Under the pieces are notes generated by a model. That model was not told where the DNA came from, did no database searches, and saw only the letters and a program-made list of their open reading frames with translations. 63,245 nt of DNA from Rhodoferax sp. GTDB taxonomy: Bacteria > Pseudomonadota > Gammaproteobacteria > Burkholderiales > Burkholderiaceae_C. The stretch covers positions 1 through 63,245 of the forward strand of contig NZ_JANXUQ010000214.1 of the NCBI RefSeq assembly GCF_025356155.1, in the 5' to 3' direction. Positions 49,998 to 59,215 of this stretch are shown here, one piece after another. The translations under genes were made by a program, and so were the position numbers. The stretch's first letter is position 1; each line of letters begins with the position of its first letter.

Positions 49998-51869
49998 ATG
50001 GCACGCAAACCCCCACCACCGCACCCATCCCTCAAACCGTTTGCGGCGCAGGTGACGACCGCCGAGTTGGCACTGAGCCATATCCGCAATGGTGACCATG
50101 TGTTTGTGGGCACCGGCTGCGCCGCACCACGCGGCCTGGTGCAGGCGCTCGAAAAAATGCCCATCCCGCCTGCCGATGTGGAACTGCTGCACTTCTTTAC
50201 CGTCAATGCCTTCGACCACGATGCCGATGGCCACAGCATCACGCGCTACAGGCACCGCAGCTTCTTCGTAGGCAACGACATGCGCGCAGCCATCAAACAA
50301 GGGCTTGTGGACTACGTGCCCATGTCGGTTGCACGCGTACCCGAGATGATGGCGTTGGGGCGCATACCAGTGGACGTGGCGCTGGTGCAGGTGTCCACGC
50401 CCGACGCCTTTGGTTATGTCAGCCTGGGGGTGTCGGTGGACATCATCCCGGCCGCCATGGCCTGTGCCCGCATTGTCATTGCCGAGGTCAACCCGGCCAT
50501 GCCACGCTCCATGGGTGACTCCACGCTGCACATCAGCCGTATCCACCACCTGGTACCGGTCAACACGCCGGTTACCGAGTTCAAACGTATGCCGGTGCAG
50601 ACCGACGATGTGCAACGTATTGCACGTTACATCGCCGGCATCATCGACGACGGCTCCACGCTGCAAATCGGCCTGGGCGAGGTCGCGCATGAGGCGCTGC
50701 AATACCTGACCGACCGCAAGGACCTGGGCGTGCACTCAGACCTGATATCCGACGCCATCATCCCGCTACTGCTCAACGGCAACCTGACCGGCGCCCGCAA
50801 GACTTTTAAGCCTTTCAAGATCGTCGCCAGCCTGGCCCTGGGCTCACGTGCGCTGTATGACCTGATCGACGGCAACCCACTGTTCTCGATGGAGCCGATG
50901 GACGCCGTGTGCAGCCCTGCGGCAATAGCCGCACAGTACAAGATGGTGGCGATTGCGCAGGCCTTCTCGGTGGACCTGACCGGCCAGGTTTGTATCGACC
51001 AGTTTGGCGGCGAGTTCTACAGTGGTATCGGCAGCCAGGGCGAATTTTTGCGGGGCGCATCACGCTCGCCGGGTGGCAAGCCTATCGTGTGCATGACCTC
51101 CACCGCCGAGAACGGCACGCAGTCGCGCATACGCCCGTCGCTGCTGGCGGGCGAATCCGCCACCATTGCCCGCACCGATGTGCACTATGTGGTCACCGAG
51201 TTCGGCATCGCCTACCTGTTTGGCAAATCGATACGCGAGCGGGCCACCGCGCTGATTGAACTGGCACACCCGCAGTTCCGACCCGAGCTGTTTGCCCAGG
51301 CCCAGGCAATGGGTTACCTCACTGGCGACCAGACGCTGCAAAACCTGCGTGCCTACCCGGTGGAAGAAGAAACCACCATCACGCTGAAAGACGGCCGCAC
51401 CGTGATGCTGCGCCCAGCCCTGTCCAGCGATGCGCAGGGCATACGCGACCTGTTCCACCACCTGAGCGAGGCCGATGTCTACACGCGCTTTTTTCGCCAT
51501 GTGCGCGGCCTGTCCAACGCCGAGGTGCAGCGCCTGTGCAATGTGAACTACGAGAACGAGGTGGCCTTCATCGCCACGGCTGGCTCACGCGAGGAGTCGC
51601 TGGTCGTGGGGCAATCGTGTTACTTCATTGACCCGACATCCAACCTGGCCGACACCGCCTTCATGGTGCACCCGGATTGGCAGGGCTGCGGCTTGGGCAC
51701 GGCGCTGCAAAGCACCATGGTGCAACATGCCAAGAAACGCGGCCTGCGCGGTTTTGTGGCGGATGTCTTACCCGGCAATGCCCGCATGCTGCGCCTGGCG
51801 CGCAACGGGCCGCCCACGGTGCAGGTCGAAAGGACTGCGGATTCGGTGCACCTCACGCAGTTGTTTTAG
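49998..51869 (+). CDS. Acetyl-CoA hydrolase/transferase - GNAT acetyltransferase fusion
   Basis: A 623-residue two-domain protein. Residues about 15-440 are a family-I-like CoA transferase (GDHVFVGTGCAAPRGLVQAL, DVALVQVSTPDAFGYVSLGVS, QIGLGEVAHEAL, DQFGGEFYSGIGSQGEF). Residues about 470-620 are a GNAT domain with RPALSSDAQGIRDLFHHLS and the acetyl-CoA loop DWQGCGLGTAL. The likely pairing is acyl-CoA turnover with protein or small-molecule acetylation, perhaps coupling acetate use to acetylation control; this is inference. The frame is open from ATG 49998, 60 bp from the divergent SDR. The stop overlaps the convergent LysR gene by 4 bp. Confidence 0.88.
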   Translation: MARKPPPPHPSLKPFAAQVTTAELALSHIRNGDHVFVGTGCAAPRGLVQALEKMPIPPADVELLHFFTVNAFDHDADGHSITRYRHRSFFVGNDMRAAIKQGLVDYVPMSVARVPEMMALGRIPVDVALVQVSTPDAFGYVSLGVSVDIIPAAMACARIVIAEVNPAMPRSMGDSTLHISRIHHLVPVNTPVTEFKRMPVQTDDVQRIARYIAGIIDDGSTLQIGLGEVAHEALQYLTDRKDLGVHSDLISDAIIPLLLNGNLTGARKTFKPFKIVASLALGSRALYDLIDGNPLFSMEPMDAVCSPAAIAAQYKMVAIAQAFSVDLTGQVCIDQFGGEFYSGIGSQGEFLRGASRSPGGKPIVCMTSTAENGTQSRIRPSLLAGESATIARTDVHYVVTEFGIAYLFGKSIRERATALIELAHPQFRPELFAQAQAMGYLTGDQTLQNLRAYPVEEETTITLKDGRTVMLRPALSSDAQGIRDLFHHLSEADVYTRFFRHVRGLSNAEVQRLCNVNYENEVAFIATAGSREESLVVGQSCYFIDPTSNLADTAFMVHPDWQGCGLGTALQSTMVQHAKKRGLRGFVADVLPGNARMLRLARNGPPTVQVERTADSVHLTQLF

Positions 51870-52789
51870 GGGCTCTCTCTGCGGACTCCGTCCTCACGGT
51901 GTTCGGCGCAAATATCGCGTACACATTCGCGCAACCATCGGTGCGCCGGGTCGGCCTGCAAACGCGGATGCCATAACAGGGACACGGTGAATTCGGGCAC
52001 GGCTACCGGCAGCGCAAAGCTGTGCATGCCATCGCGCAAATTGCCGGTGTGCCGCTCGGGCACTGTAGCGACCAAGTCCGAGGCCCGCGCCAGCGCCAAC
52101 GCGGTCGAAAAGCCCCCGACGGTGGTGGCAATCGGCCGCACCAGCCCCAGCGGAAACAGCGCTTCATCAATCAGGCCCTTGTCCGAGCCCCGTAGCGCAA
52201 CGGAGATGTGCCTGCCAGCCGCATAACGCGCGGGCGTCATCTTGCCCTGCGCCAGCGGGTGCCCCATGCGCACAACACCCATGAACCGGTCGCGGAACAG
52301 GGCCTGCGCATGGACCTCCGGGCCTTCGGTAACACCAACAACGGCGGTTTCCAGATCGACCGACCCGTCGCGCAGCGGTGCGCTGTCTTTGTCCAGCTTC
52401 TGCACAAAACACAGGCGTACGCCAGGCGCCTGCTCGGCAACACGCGCGATGAGTTGCGCCCCGAAGTTCTCCACAAAACCTTCACGGGTCCGCAGCGTAA
52501 AGCTGCGCTCCAGTTGCAGTAGATTGATTTTTTCGGCAGGACGCAGAACCGTTGTTGCATCCTGCACGAGCTGGCCGACGCGCCCACGGAGTTCGAGGGC
52601 GCGGGGTGTGGCGACCAGACCGCGCCCTGCGCGCACCAATAGTGGGTCGCCGGTAGTCTCGCGCAAACGGGCCAGCGCGCGGCTCATGGCTGAGGGGCTG
52701 AGCCGCAAACGCCGGGCGGCATTGGCCACGCTGCCTTCTGCCAACAACACATCCAATGTGACCAGCAGGTTGAGATCGGGGGTAACCAT
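51866..52789 (-). CDS. LysR-family transcriptional regulator
   Basis: A 307-residue LysR regulator. The N-terminal winged helix-turn-helix is VTPDLNLLVTLDVLLAEGSV, ANAARRLRLSPSAMSRALARLRE, and the effector domain has ARVAEQAPGVRLCFVQ and GHPLAQGKMTPARYA. The frame is open further upstream (residues back to 53104) but homology begins at ATG 52789. It is divergent from the MFS gene with a 139-bp spacer containing GCAC-N7-GTGC, so it likely controls that exporter and itself. The inducer is unknown. Confidence 0.92.
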   Translation of the reverse strand: MVTPDLNLLVTLDVLLAEGSVANAARRLRLSPSAMSRALARLRETTGDPLLVRAGRGLVATPRALELRGRVGQLVQDATTVLRPAEKINLLQLERSFTLRTREGFVENFGAQLIARVAEQAPGVRLCFVQKLDKDSAPLRDGSVDLETAVVGVTEGPEVHAQALFRDRFMGVVRMGHPLAQGKMTPARYAAGRHISVALRGSDKGLIDEALFPLGLVRPIATTVGGFSTALALARASDLVATVPERHTGNLRDGMHSFALPVAVPEFTVSLLWHPRLQADPAHRWLRECVRDICAEHREDGVRRESP

Positions 52790-52831
52790 GCGGCGACCAT
52801 AGCGCAATTTGGCGGTGGCATGGCGTTTAAC

Positions 52832-52846
52832 GCACGAATAAAGTGC
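52832..52846. promoter_or_regulatory. Candidate LysR-type operator
   Basis: GCAC (52832-52835) and GTGC (52843-52846) with seven bases between, in the divergent lysR-MFS spacer. The T-N11-A style symmetry is only partial. Confidence 0.35.
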
Positions 52847-52928
52847 AAATGCTGCGCCTTCCGCTTTGTATGGCAAAGACCTAACCTCAAGCCAACTCCA
52901 CTTCAGGAGTGATTTGAAAGAGAAATCC

Positions 52929-54416
52929 ATGTTGAAAACAAGCATTGCGGGTCCAACAGCTGCTGCCTCCGTAAACGCAGCGCCCCAGGGCACAGTACCG
53001 GCGATCCGCTGGGCACTGGCCAGCCTTTCGCTGTCCATGTTGCTGTCTTCGCTGGGTACCAGCATTGCCAACGTCGGTTTGCCAACGTTGGCGCACGCTT
53101 TCAACGCGTCCTTCCAGCAAGTCCAATGGGTGGTGCTCGCCTACTTGCTCGCCATCACCACGCTGATCGTCAGCGTGGGGCGGCTCGGCGACATCTTCGG
53201 CCGCCGCCGGTTGCTGCTGGTTGGCATCGGCCTATTCACCGTCGCCTCCGTTGTGTGCGGCATCGCGCCCAACTTGTGGCTGCTGATCGCGGCCCGGGCC
53301 GTGCAAGGGCTGGGCGCAGCCACGATGATGGCCTTGACGATGGCATTCATCAGCGAAACGGTGCCAAAGGAAAAGACGGGGAGCGCCATGGGGCTGCTGG
53401 GCACAATGTCGGCAGTGGGCACCGCATTAGGCCCTTCGCTGGGCGGTGTGTTGATCGCAGGGATGGGTTGGCAAGCCATCTTCCTTGTCAACGTTCCCTT
53501 GGGGTTACTGGCCTTTGTGCTCACTCGCCGCTATCTGCCCCTGGACCGCCAGCATCTGTCCAAGGGCAATAGCAGCTTTGACGCTGTGGGCACATTGCTG
53601 CTGGCTCTAACGCTTGCTGCCTATGCACTGGCCATGACCACGCGGCATGGTGATGCCGGTAGCAACGGGCAGCGTGGCTTTGGTTTACTGAACATGGCGC
53701 TGCTGCTGGTCGCTGTGTGGGGCGCAGCACAGTTCGTATCAGCCGAGGCGCGGGTGGCATCTCCGCTGATCCGACTTACAGCCTTTCGCAACGCGGTGCT
53801 GCGCAGCAGCCTGGTGATAAACCTGCTGGTCGCCACGGTGATGATGGCCACGCTGGTCGTCGGGCCGTTTTATCTGTCGCGTGCGCTGGGGCTGAGCGCC
53901 GCCCAGGTGGGGCTGGTGTTGTCAATTGGTCCCATGCTCTGCGCGCTGAGCGGCTTTGTGGCAGGCCGCATGGTGGACCGTTGGGGTACGCAGCGCATGG
54001 TGATTGCCGGGCTCATCGCAGCGGCGTTGGGCGCGCTTGCGCTGTCGGTGCTGCCAGGCATGTTCGGCATTCAGGGCTACATCATTGCCGTCGCTGTATT
54101 GACACCGGGCTACCAGTTGTTCCAAGCCGCCAACAACACCGCCGTCATGGTGGAGGTGCCGACCGACCAACGCGGTGCTATCTCCGGCCTGCTCAATCTG
54201 TCACGCAACCTGGGGTTGATCACCGGTGCATCAGCCATGGGTGCGGTGTTTGCGTTCGCGTCCGGCGCGACCGATATCGCAACGGCGCAACCTGAAGCAG
54301 TTGCCCACGGCATGCGAATCACATTTTCAGTTGCAGCGGCTCTGGTGCTAGTTGCCATCGCCCATGCGCTGGCGAGTCAGCGCTCGGTGGGCCGCCACAC
54401 CGTGGCGACGCCTTAG
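52929..54416 (+). CDS. MFS transporter (DHA2-like drug exporter)
   Basis: A 495-residue major-facilitator protein with about 14 helices, as in the DHA2 group. The motif GRLGDIFGRRRLLLVG lies between helices II and III and RAVQGLGAATMMAL follows; AGRMVDRWGTQRMVIAG is the second-half counterpart. It probably exports a drug or a metabolite by proton antiport; the substrate is unknown. ATG 52929 (MLKTSIAG) is used over an in-frame upstream start. Divergent from and probably regulated by the LysR gene. It overlaps the convergent HDOD gene by four bases. Confidence 0.88.
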   Translation: MLKTSIAGPTAAASVNAAPQGTVPAIRWALASLSLSMLLSSLGTSIANVGLPTLAHAFNASFQQVQWVVLAYLLAITTLIVSVGRLGDIFGRRRLLLVGIGLFTVASVVCGIAPNLWLLIAARAVQGLGAATMMALTMAFISETVPKEKTGSAMGLLGTMSAVGTALGPSLGGVLIAGMGWQAIFLVNVPLGLLAFVLTRRYLPLDRQHLSKGNSSFDAVGTLLLALTLAAYALAMTTRHGDAGSNGQRGFGLLNMALLLVAVWGAAQFVSAEARVASPLIRLTAFRNAVLRSSLVINLLVATVMMATLVVGPFYLSRALGLSAAQVGLVLSIGPMLCALSGFVAGRMVDRWGTQRMVIAGLIAAALGALALSVLPGMFGIQGYIIAVAVLTPGYQLFQAANNTAVMVEVPTDQRGAISGLLNLSRNLGLITGASAMGAVFAFASGATDIATAQPEAVAHGMRITFSVAAALVLVAIAHALASQRSVGRHTVATP

Positions 54417-55219
54417 AGGCTGGTCACATCCACAAAATTTTCTGCGCGTGGGAAGCGGGCCACCATCCAATGGCGGTCCAGCTCCAGCGCCTTGATGATG
54501 GGCAACGGCAGGTCGCTGACGAGGTCCGGGTTGGGGTTGGGGCTATCGGCCAGCAGGGCAGCCAAATGCACCACACCGGACAGCTTGTCAAAGGTCTCCA
54601 CCGCCATGGGCGAGCTGGCGCTTTGCAGGCCATTGACGATGGCCTCAGGAAAGTTCCAGTGGCGGGCCAGCACCGCGGTCACCTGAACTTCATCAAAGCC
54701 CAGCAGGCGGTGTTCGCGCTCCCAGCGGGCAAGCGCATGCGCGGGCGGGGACTCGATCTCGGTCAGGCTTTCGGGCGAGCGCTGGCCAATCAGCAACTCA
54801 CCCAAGCGCAGCATCATGCCCGCCAGCCAGGCCTGTTGCGGGTCCAGCCCGGCACCACCGGCCAGCCATTGCGCATAACCGGCGCAGGCCATGCTGTATT
54901 TCCAGAAGGCCTTGCGGTCCAACCCCGGTATCGTGGGAAAGGCGGTGCTGATGCTGGTGGAAAGCGCCAGCGAGCGTATGCGCGACATGCCCAGCATGGT
55001 GATGGCATGGCCCAGCGAGAGCACTTGACGGCTCAGGCCAAACTGCGCGCTATTGGCCATGCGCAGCAGGTTGGCGGTCAACGCAGGGTCTTTGGAAATG
55101 ATGGTCTCGATCTGCGCGGCACTCGCGTCCGGGTCGTTCAGCGTGCGCACCAGCGAATGGGCTACCTCGGTCATGATGGGCAGCTTGGCGGTCTCAAAAA
55201 AATCGGCTAGGTCAGACAT
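54413..55219 (-). CDS. HDOD-domain signalling protein
   Basis: A 268-residue cytoplasmic protein with an HDOD domain: EVAHSLVRTLNDPDASAAQIETII, SKDPALTANLLRMANSAQFGLS, VLSLGHAITMLGMSRIRSLAL. HDOD resembles the HD phosphohydrolase fold but lacks its metal residues; such proteins act in c-di-GMP- and chemotaxis-related regulation. ATG 55219 is the natural start; the longer frame runs back through the EamA pseudogene. It overlaps the MFS gene by four bases. Two GGDEF proteins follow within 6 kb. Confidence 0.88.
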   Translation of the reverse strand: MSDLADFFETAKLPIMTEVAHSLVRTLNDPDASAAQIETIISKDPALTANLLRMANSAQFGLSRQVLSLGHAITMLGMSRIRSLALSTSISTAFPTIPGLDRKAFWKYSMACAGYAQWLAGGAGLDPQQAWLAGMMLRLGELLIGQRSPESLTEIESPPAHALARWEREHRLLGFDEVQVTAVLARHWNFPEAIVNGLQSASSPMAVETFDKLSGVVHLAALLADSPNPNPDLVSDLPLPIIKALELDRHWMVARFPRAENFVDVTSL

Positions 55220-55286
55220 GAATACTCCAAATCGGAAACTGGGTGCCAGTATAGAAAATCGCCATTCGCTCGCAAACTTTTGTGCG

Positions 55287-55731
55287 TCAGCCCAGCGCCA
55301 AGCCGCATACAAACACGCCCACGATGACCAGCACCGTGCCCGCCACCAGCCAGGCGGTGAACGGCTCGTCCAGCAACAGCACATCCATCAGCATCTTAGA
55401 CACGGGGCCCACCATGACCGGCAAAGTCCACCCAGTCCTTACGGGTCAGCGGCGCGGGCGTGCGGTGCGGCGTGCTGCGGCTGACCCACCGGCTCATGGC
55501 CAGGAAAAAAAACGGCAGCGCAAACAACATACGCAGCATGATCAGCGTGACTGCATCCACACCATGGCGGTACGCCAGCTTGACGATGATGGCCTTGCCA
55601 CTGAAGGCAATCGCGCCGACCGCGGCCAACGTCAGGCCGATTGCTATAGATTTAGGAGCTGCTTGCGCTTGTTGCACGAGGGCTACAGCCATTTTTGTCA
55701 AATACTTATTGGGCAAACGGGGCAAAGGCAC
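55287..55731 (-). pseudogene. EamA/DMT transporter remnant with internal deletion
   Basis: The minus strand has an N-terminal part (IGLTLAAVGAIAFSGKAIIVK, AVTLIMLRMLFALPFFFLAM) ending in KDWVDFAGHGGPRV, and, in another frame, a C-terminal tail (VSKMLMDVLLLDEPFTAWLV ending VFVCGLALG). The middle 140 or so residues of a normal 280-300-residue EamA protein are gone. A family-2 repeat overlaps the N-terminus (55640-55690). Not functional as read. Confidence 0.75.
55640..55690 (-). repeat. Family-2 dispersed repeat in the EamA pseudogene
   Basis: On the minus strand it reads GGCTGTAGCCCTCGTG, then CAGCTCCTAAATCTATAGCAA. It is translated as VALVQQAQAAPKSIA near the start of the remnant. Confidence 0.6.
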
Positions 55732-55872
55732 GATTCAGACACCACTCAGGCTCGACCAGGGCTTGCTGGCACCACTGCACAGGAGCCAGGGAAGCGCGTA
55801 AGGTCTAAAATCCGCTATCCACTGAGCTCCACGCAGCACCGAACTCCACCGTAGCTCCCCAAAGAATTGGCA

Positions 55873-57966
55873 ATGAACCCTGAACCTGCACCACCGTTGG
55901 AATCCGAGCTGCTGGCGCAGGCGATTGAACAAAGCCCATTGGGCATCGTCATCTTGGGCCTTGACGGCCATGTGCAGTATTGCAACCAGGGCTTCCTCTT
56001 GATGTCGGGGTTCTCACAGGCCGATGTCATTGGCACCAAGCCCCACCCCTGGAACCCCGACGCGGCCACCGAAGCGATATACCGCAGCCTGTTGACGTCT
56101 GAGCTCCCGGATGACCGCTGGAAAGGCGATGTGCAAAGCACGCGCAAAGACGGTACTGTGTACTGGGAGCGCCAGGTTGTGTCCACCTTGCGTGGCGCAG
56201 CGGGCCAACACACCCACCTGATCGTCGTCAAAGAAGATGTCAGTGATCGCAAATTGCGCCGGGCCGACTACGCCCAAACACGGCATTTGCACGAAAGAGC
56301 CTTGGCCTCTAGCAGCAACGGCATCATGATCACCCGCAGCGACGAAGACGACCACTCCATCGTCTACGTCAACCCGGCGTTTGAGCGCATCACTGGTTAC
56401 CGCGCTGACGAAGTGATGGGGATGGAAGGCCGTTTTCTGGTGCGCGACGACCTGGCCCAACCCGACCTGGAGCACATTCGCTCGGCGCTGCGCGAAAAGC
56501 GCGAAGGCTCGGCCACGCTGCGCAATTACCGCAAGGACGGATCGCTATTCTGGAACGAGCTGCACATTGCACCCGTGCAGGACCTGGCCGGTGGCACCAC
56601 CACCCACTTCGTCAGCATCATCAACGACATCAGCGATCGCGTGCGTTACCAACATGCGCTGGAGTACCAGGCCAACCACGACAGCCTGACCGGCCTGGCC
56701 AACCGCAACCTGCTGGGCGACCGCATCGAGCAGGCCATTGCCTGGGCCAAACGCAACGGACACGTGCTGGGTGTGATGCTGCTGGACCTGGACCACTTCA
56801 AACTCATCAACGACGCATCCGGCCACAGCGCGGGTGATGCGTTGCTGAAGGAAGTGGCGCTGCGCCTGATGGCCTGCGTGCGCGAGACCGATACCGTGGC
56901 CCGGCTGGGCGGTGACGAGTTCGTCATCATCCTGACCGATCTACCGCAGCCTGGCGATGTGGACCAGATCGCCGAGAAGATCTTGTCCACACTATCGCGC
57001 CCGACCGAGATCGCGGGGCGCGAAGTGTTTGTCACGGCCAGCATCGGCGTGTCGCTGTACCCACGCGATGGCGACCACGGCGAGATTTTGCTGCGCTATG
57101 CGGACATGGCGATGTACCGCGTCAAGGAACATGGCCGCAACAGCGTGCGCCAGTTCGTGCCCGAGATGGGGTCCACCGCCATCAGCCGTCTCGACATGGA
57201 AGGCGCGATGCGCCGCGGCCTGGAGCGCGGCGAGTTTGTACTGCACTACCAACCCAAGATCGACTTGGCCACTCAACACGTAGTGGGCGCAGAAGCGCTG
57301 ATACGCTGGCAGCATCCGCAGATTGGCCTGATCCACCCCATTGAGTTCATACGCCTGGCCGAAGATACGGGTCTGATCCTGCCGCTAGGAGAATGGGTGC
57401 TGGCCGAGGCCTGCAAACAGCAGGTGTTGTGGCAGCAGCAAGGCATGCAGCCGCTCAAGATCGCCATCAACATGTCGGCCCGTCAATTCCGCCAAGACGA
57501 TCTGGCTGATCGCATCGAAGCCGTGTTTGCAAGCACGGGGGCCGACACCGAGCACGTCATACTGGAGTTGACCGAGAGCATGGTCATGCACGATGTAGAC
57601 AGCACGTTGGTGGCCTTGCGCGCACTGAAAAAATTGGGCGTATCGCTGTCGCTGGATGACTTTGGCACGGGCTATTCCAGCCTTTCCTATCTGCGGCGCT
57701 TCCCGATTGACGAGCTCAAGATCGACCGCTCCTTCATCAACGACATCCACACCAACCCGGACGATGCCGCCATCGCGGGCGCCATCATCGCCATGGCGCG
57801 CAGTTTGGGCTTGTCGGTGGTAGCCGAAGGCGTGGAGAAAAAAGAACAGGCCGATTTGCTGACCAGGCTGGGCTGCAACCAGGTACAGGGCTACTACTAC
57901 GCCCGCCCGCTGACGGTTGCTGCATTTGCCAACCGCCTGCGCGAACAGCAGGCCCATAAAGAATGA
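55873..57966 (+). CDS. PAS-PAS-GGDEF-EAL cyclic-di-GMP protein (cytoplasmic)
   Basis: A 697-residue soluble protein. Two PAS domains (about 15-130, QSPLGIVILGLDGHVQYCNQG; about 145-265, SSNGIMITRSDEDDHSIVYVNP) are followed by GGDEF with RLGGDEFVIIL (about 346) and EAL with GAEALIRWQHPQ (about 473) and DDFGTGYSS. Both catalytic motifs look intact, so the balance of synthesis and hydrolysis cannot be inferred. The sequence has no transmembrane helix. ATG 55873 is chosen over TTG 55867. The stop overlaps the next small gene by ATGA. Confidence 0.92.
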   Translation: MNPEPAPPLESELLAQAIEQSPLGIVILGLDGHVQYCNQGFLLMSGFSQADVIGTKPHPWNPDAATEAIYRSLLTSELPDDRWKGDVQSTRKDGTVYWERQVVSTLRGAAGQHTHLIVVKEDVSDRKLRRADYAQTRHLHERALASSSNGIMITRSDEDDHSIVYVNPAFERITGYRADEVMGMEGRFLVRDDLAQPDLEHIRSALREKREGSATLRNYRKDGSLFWNELHIAPVQDLAGGTTTHFVSIINDISDRVRYQHALEYQANHDSLTGLANRNLLGDRIEQAIAWAKRNGHVLGVMLLDLDHFKLINDASGHSAGDALLKEVALRLMACVRETDTVARLGGDEFVIILTDLPQPGDVDQIAEKILSTLSRPTEIAGREVFVTASIGVSLYPRDGDHGEILLRYADMAMYRVKEHGRNSVRQFVPEMGSTAISRLDMEGAMRRGLERGEFVLHYQPKIDLATQHVVGAEALIRWQHPQIGLIHPIEFIRLAEDTGLILPLGEWVLAEACKQQVLWQQQGMQPLKIAINMSARQFRQDDLADRIEAVFASTGADTEHVILELTESMVMHDVDSTLVALRALKKLGVSLSLDDFGTGYSSLSYLRRFPIDELKIDRSFINDIHTNPDDAAIAGAIIAMARSLGLSVVAEGVEKKEQADLLTRLGCNQVQGYYYARPLTVAAFANRLREQQAHKE

Positions 57967-58190
57967 ACCGGCTCAACTGGTGCACGGTCACCTCTGCAGA
58001 ACTGGCCCTGTTGCTGAAGAAGGCCAAGCTGGACGATTCACGTGCCGTGGGCACATCGACCGTCTACCAGCTCAAGATCGATGGCCGCGATGTGCTGGCC
58101 GTGTCCCTGCCGGATGGTGACGCAGTCGTCGTAGAGGTCGTCGCCCCAGTCCACTCGCTGCGCAGGCGCGTAGACCCTACCGTCACCTGA
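57963..58190 (+). CDS. Small hypothetical protein coupled to the GGDEF/EAL gene
   Basis: A 75-residue protein: NRLNWCTVTSAELALLLKKA, then STVYQLKIDGRDVLAVSLPD and GDAVVVEVVAPVHSLRRR. It starts in the ATGA overlap with the upstream c-di-GMP enzyme, so coupled expression is expected. It has no signal peptide; the fold seems alpha-beta. Function unknown. Its stop is one base from the end of the convergent DUF808 gene. Confidence 0.6.
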   Translation: MNRLNWCTVTSAELALLLKKAKLDDSRAVGTSTVYQLKIDGRDVLAVSLPDGDAVVVEVVAPVHSLRRRVDPTVT

Positions 58191-58191
58191 T

Positions 58192-59139
58192 TCAAGCCTT
58201 TTTGCCGCGCAGACGCTCTGCCGCACCCACACCTAGAAACACCAGGGCGCCGGCCACCACGCCGGTCAGCGCATCAATGCACAGTGGCAACACAGCCCGT
58301 GCCACACCGGCTACAGCGCCCTCTGTTCCGATGTGATCCAGCAGCACTTGCCCCGCATGGTGCAGCGGCCCCAAGCCATGCACCAGAATGCCACCGCCGA
58401 CCAAAAACATGGCCGCCGTGCCCACTACGGCCAGGGTCTTCATCAGCCCCGGCGCTGCCGCCAACAAGGCCCGCCCCACCGCCTGCTGCGCACGCCGCGT
58501 TGCGCCACCATTCGGCAGGCGGCTCATATGCAAGCCCAGATCGTCCATCTTCACAATACCGGCCACAAAGCCATAGACACCAAAGGTCATCAGTACCGCA
58601 ATGCCGCTCAGCACAGCCAACTGCGTCATCCACGGCTGGGTCTGCACCGTACCCAGCGTGATGGCAATGATCTCGGCCGACAGCACAAAATCGGTGCGAA
58701 TGGCACCCTTGATCTTGTCGCGCTCCAGGGCTACCAGATCCGCCTTGGGGTCGCTCAAGGCCTTCAACAGCTCGGCCTCGTGGGCGTGGTCTTCGGCGTC
58801 ATCGCTGTGCAAGAACTTGTGCGCCAGCTTTTCAAAGCCTTCAAAACACAGGTATGCACCGCCCACCATCAGCAACGGTGTCACCGCCCATGGGATAAAG
58901 ACGCTGATCAGCAATGCGGCCGGCACCAGGATCAACTTGTTGAGCAATGAGCCCTTGCATACGGCCCAGACCACGGGCAGCTCGCGGTCGGCCGAAACAC
59001 CGGACACCTGCTGGGCATTGAGCGCCAGGTCATCGCCCAACACACCGGCCGTTTTTTGGGCTGCTACTTTGGAAAGCACAGCCACGTCATCCAGGATGGT
59101 GGCGATATCGTCTAACAGGGCAAGCAGACTACTGGACAT
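58192..59139 (-). CDS. DUF808 family membrane protein (YedI-like)
   Basis: A 315-residue polytopic inner-membrane protein. The N-terminal SLLALLDDIATILDDVAVLSK and AQKTAGVLGDDLALNAQQVSG, then AALLISVFIPWAVTPLLMVGGAYLCFEG and RTDFVLSAEIIAITLG are hallmarks of DUF808. The start ATG 59139 gives the family N-terminus; the longer frame has no homology. Function unknown; often seen as a conserved housekeeping-type membrane protein. Divergent from the DEDDh exonuclease by 76 bp. Confidence 0.87.
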   Translation of the reverse strand: MSSSLLALLDDIATILDDVAVLSKVAAQKTAGVLGDDLALNAQQVSGVSADRELPVVWAVCKGSLLNKLILVPAALLISVFIPWAVTPLLMVGGAYLCFEGFEKLAHKFLHSDDAEDHAHEAELLKALSDPKADLVALERDKIKGAIRTDFVLSAEIIAITLGTVQTQPWMTQLAVLSGIAVLMTFGVYGFVAGIVKMDDLGLHMSRLPNGGATRRAQQAVGRALLAAAPGLMKTLAVVGTAAMFLVGGGILVHGLGPLHHAGQVLLDHIGTEGAVAGVARAVLPLCIDALTGVVAGALVFLGVGAAERLRGKKA

Positions 59140-59215
59140 AGGACAAGAAAAGAAGGGTGTTTGAGCGGGAAAATACCCATTGTCGCAGCGCGGACCGCAG
59201 GCAAAATGCGCGCAT

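Noticed and set aside
49938..50735. N-terminal extension of the SDR frame
   Set aside because: It runs antisense through the CoA-transferase gene and lacks homology; the SDR starts at ATG 49937.
52790..53104. N-terminal extension of the LysR frame
   Set aside because: It overlaps the divergent MFS gene and its promoter; the helix-turn-helix begins at ATG 52789.
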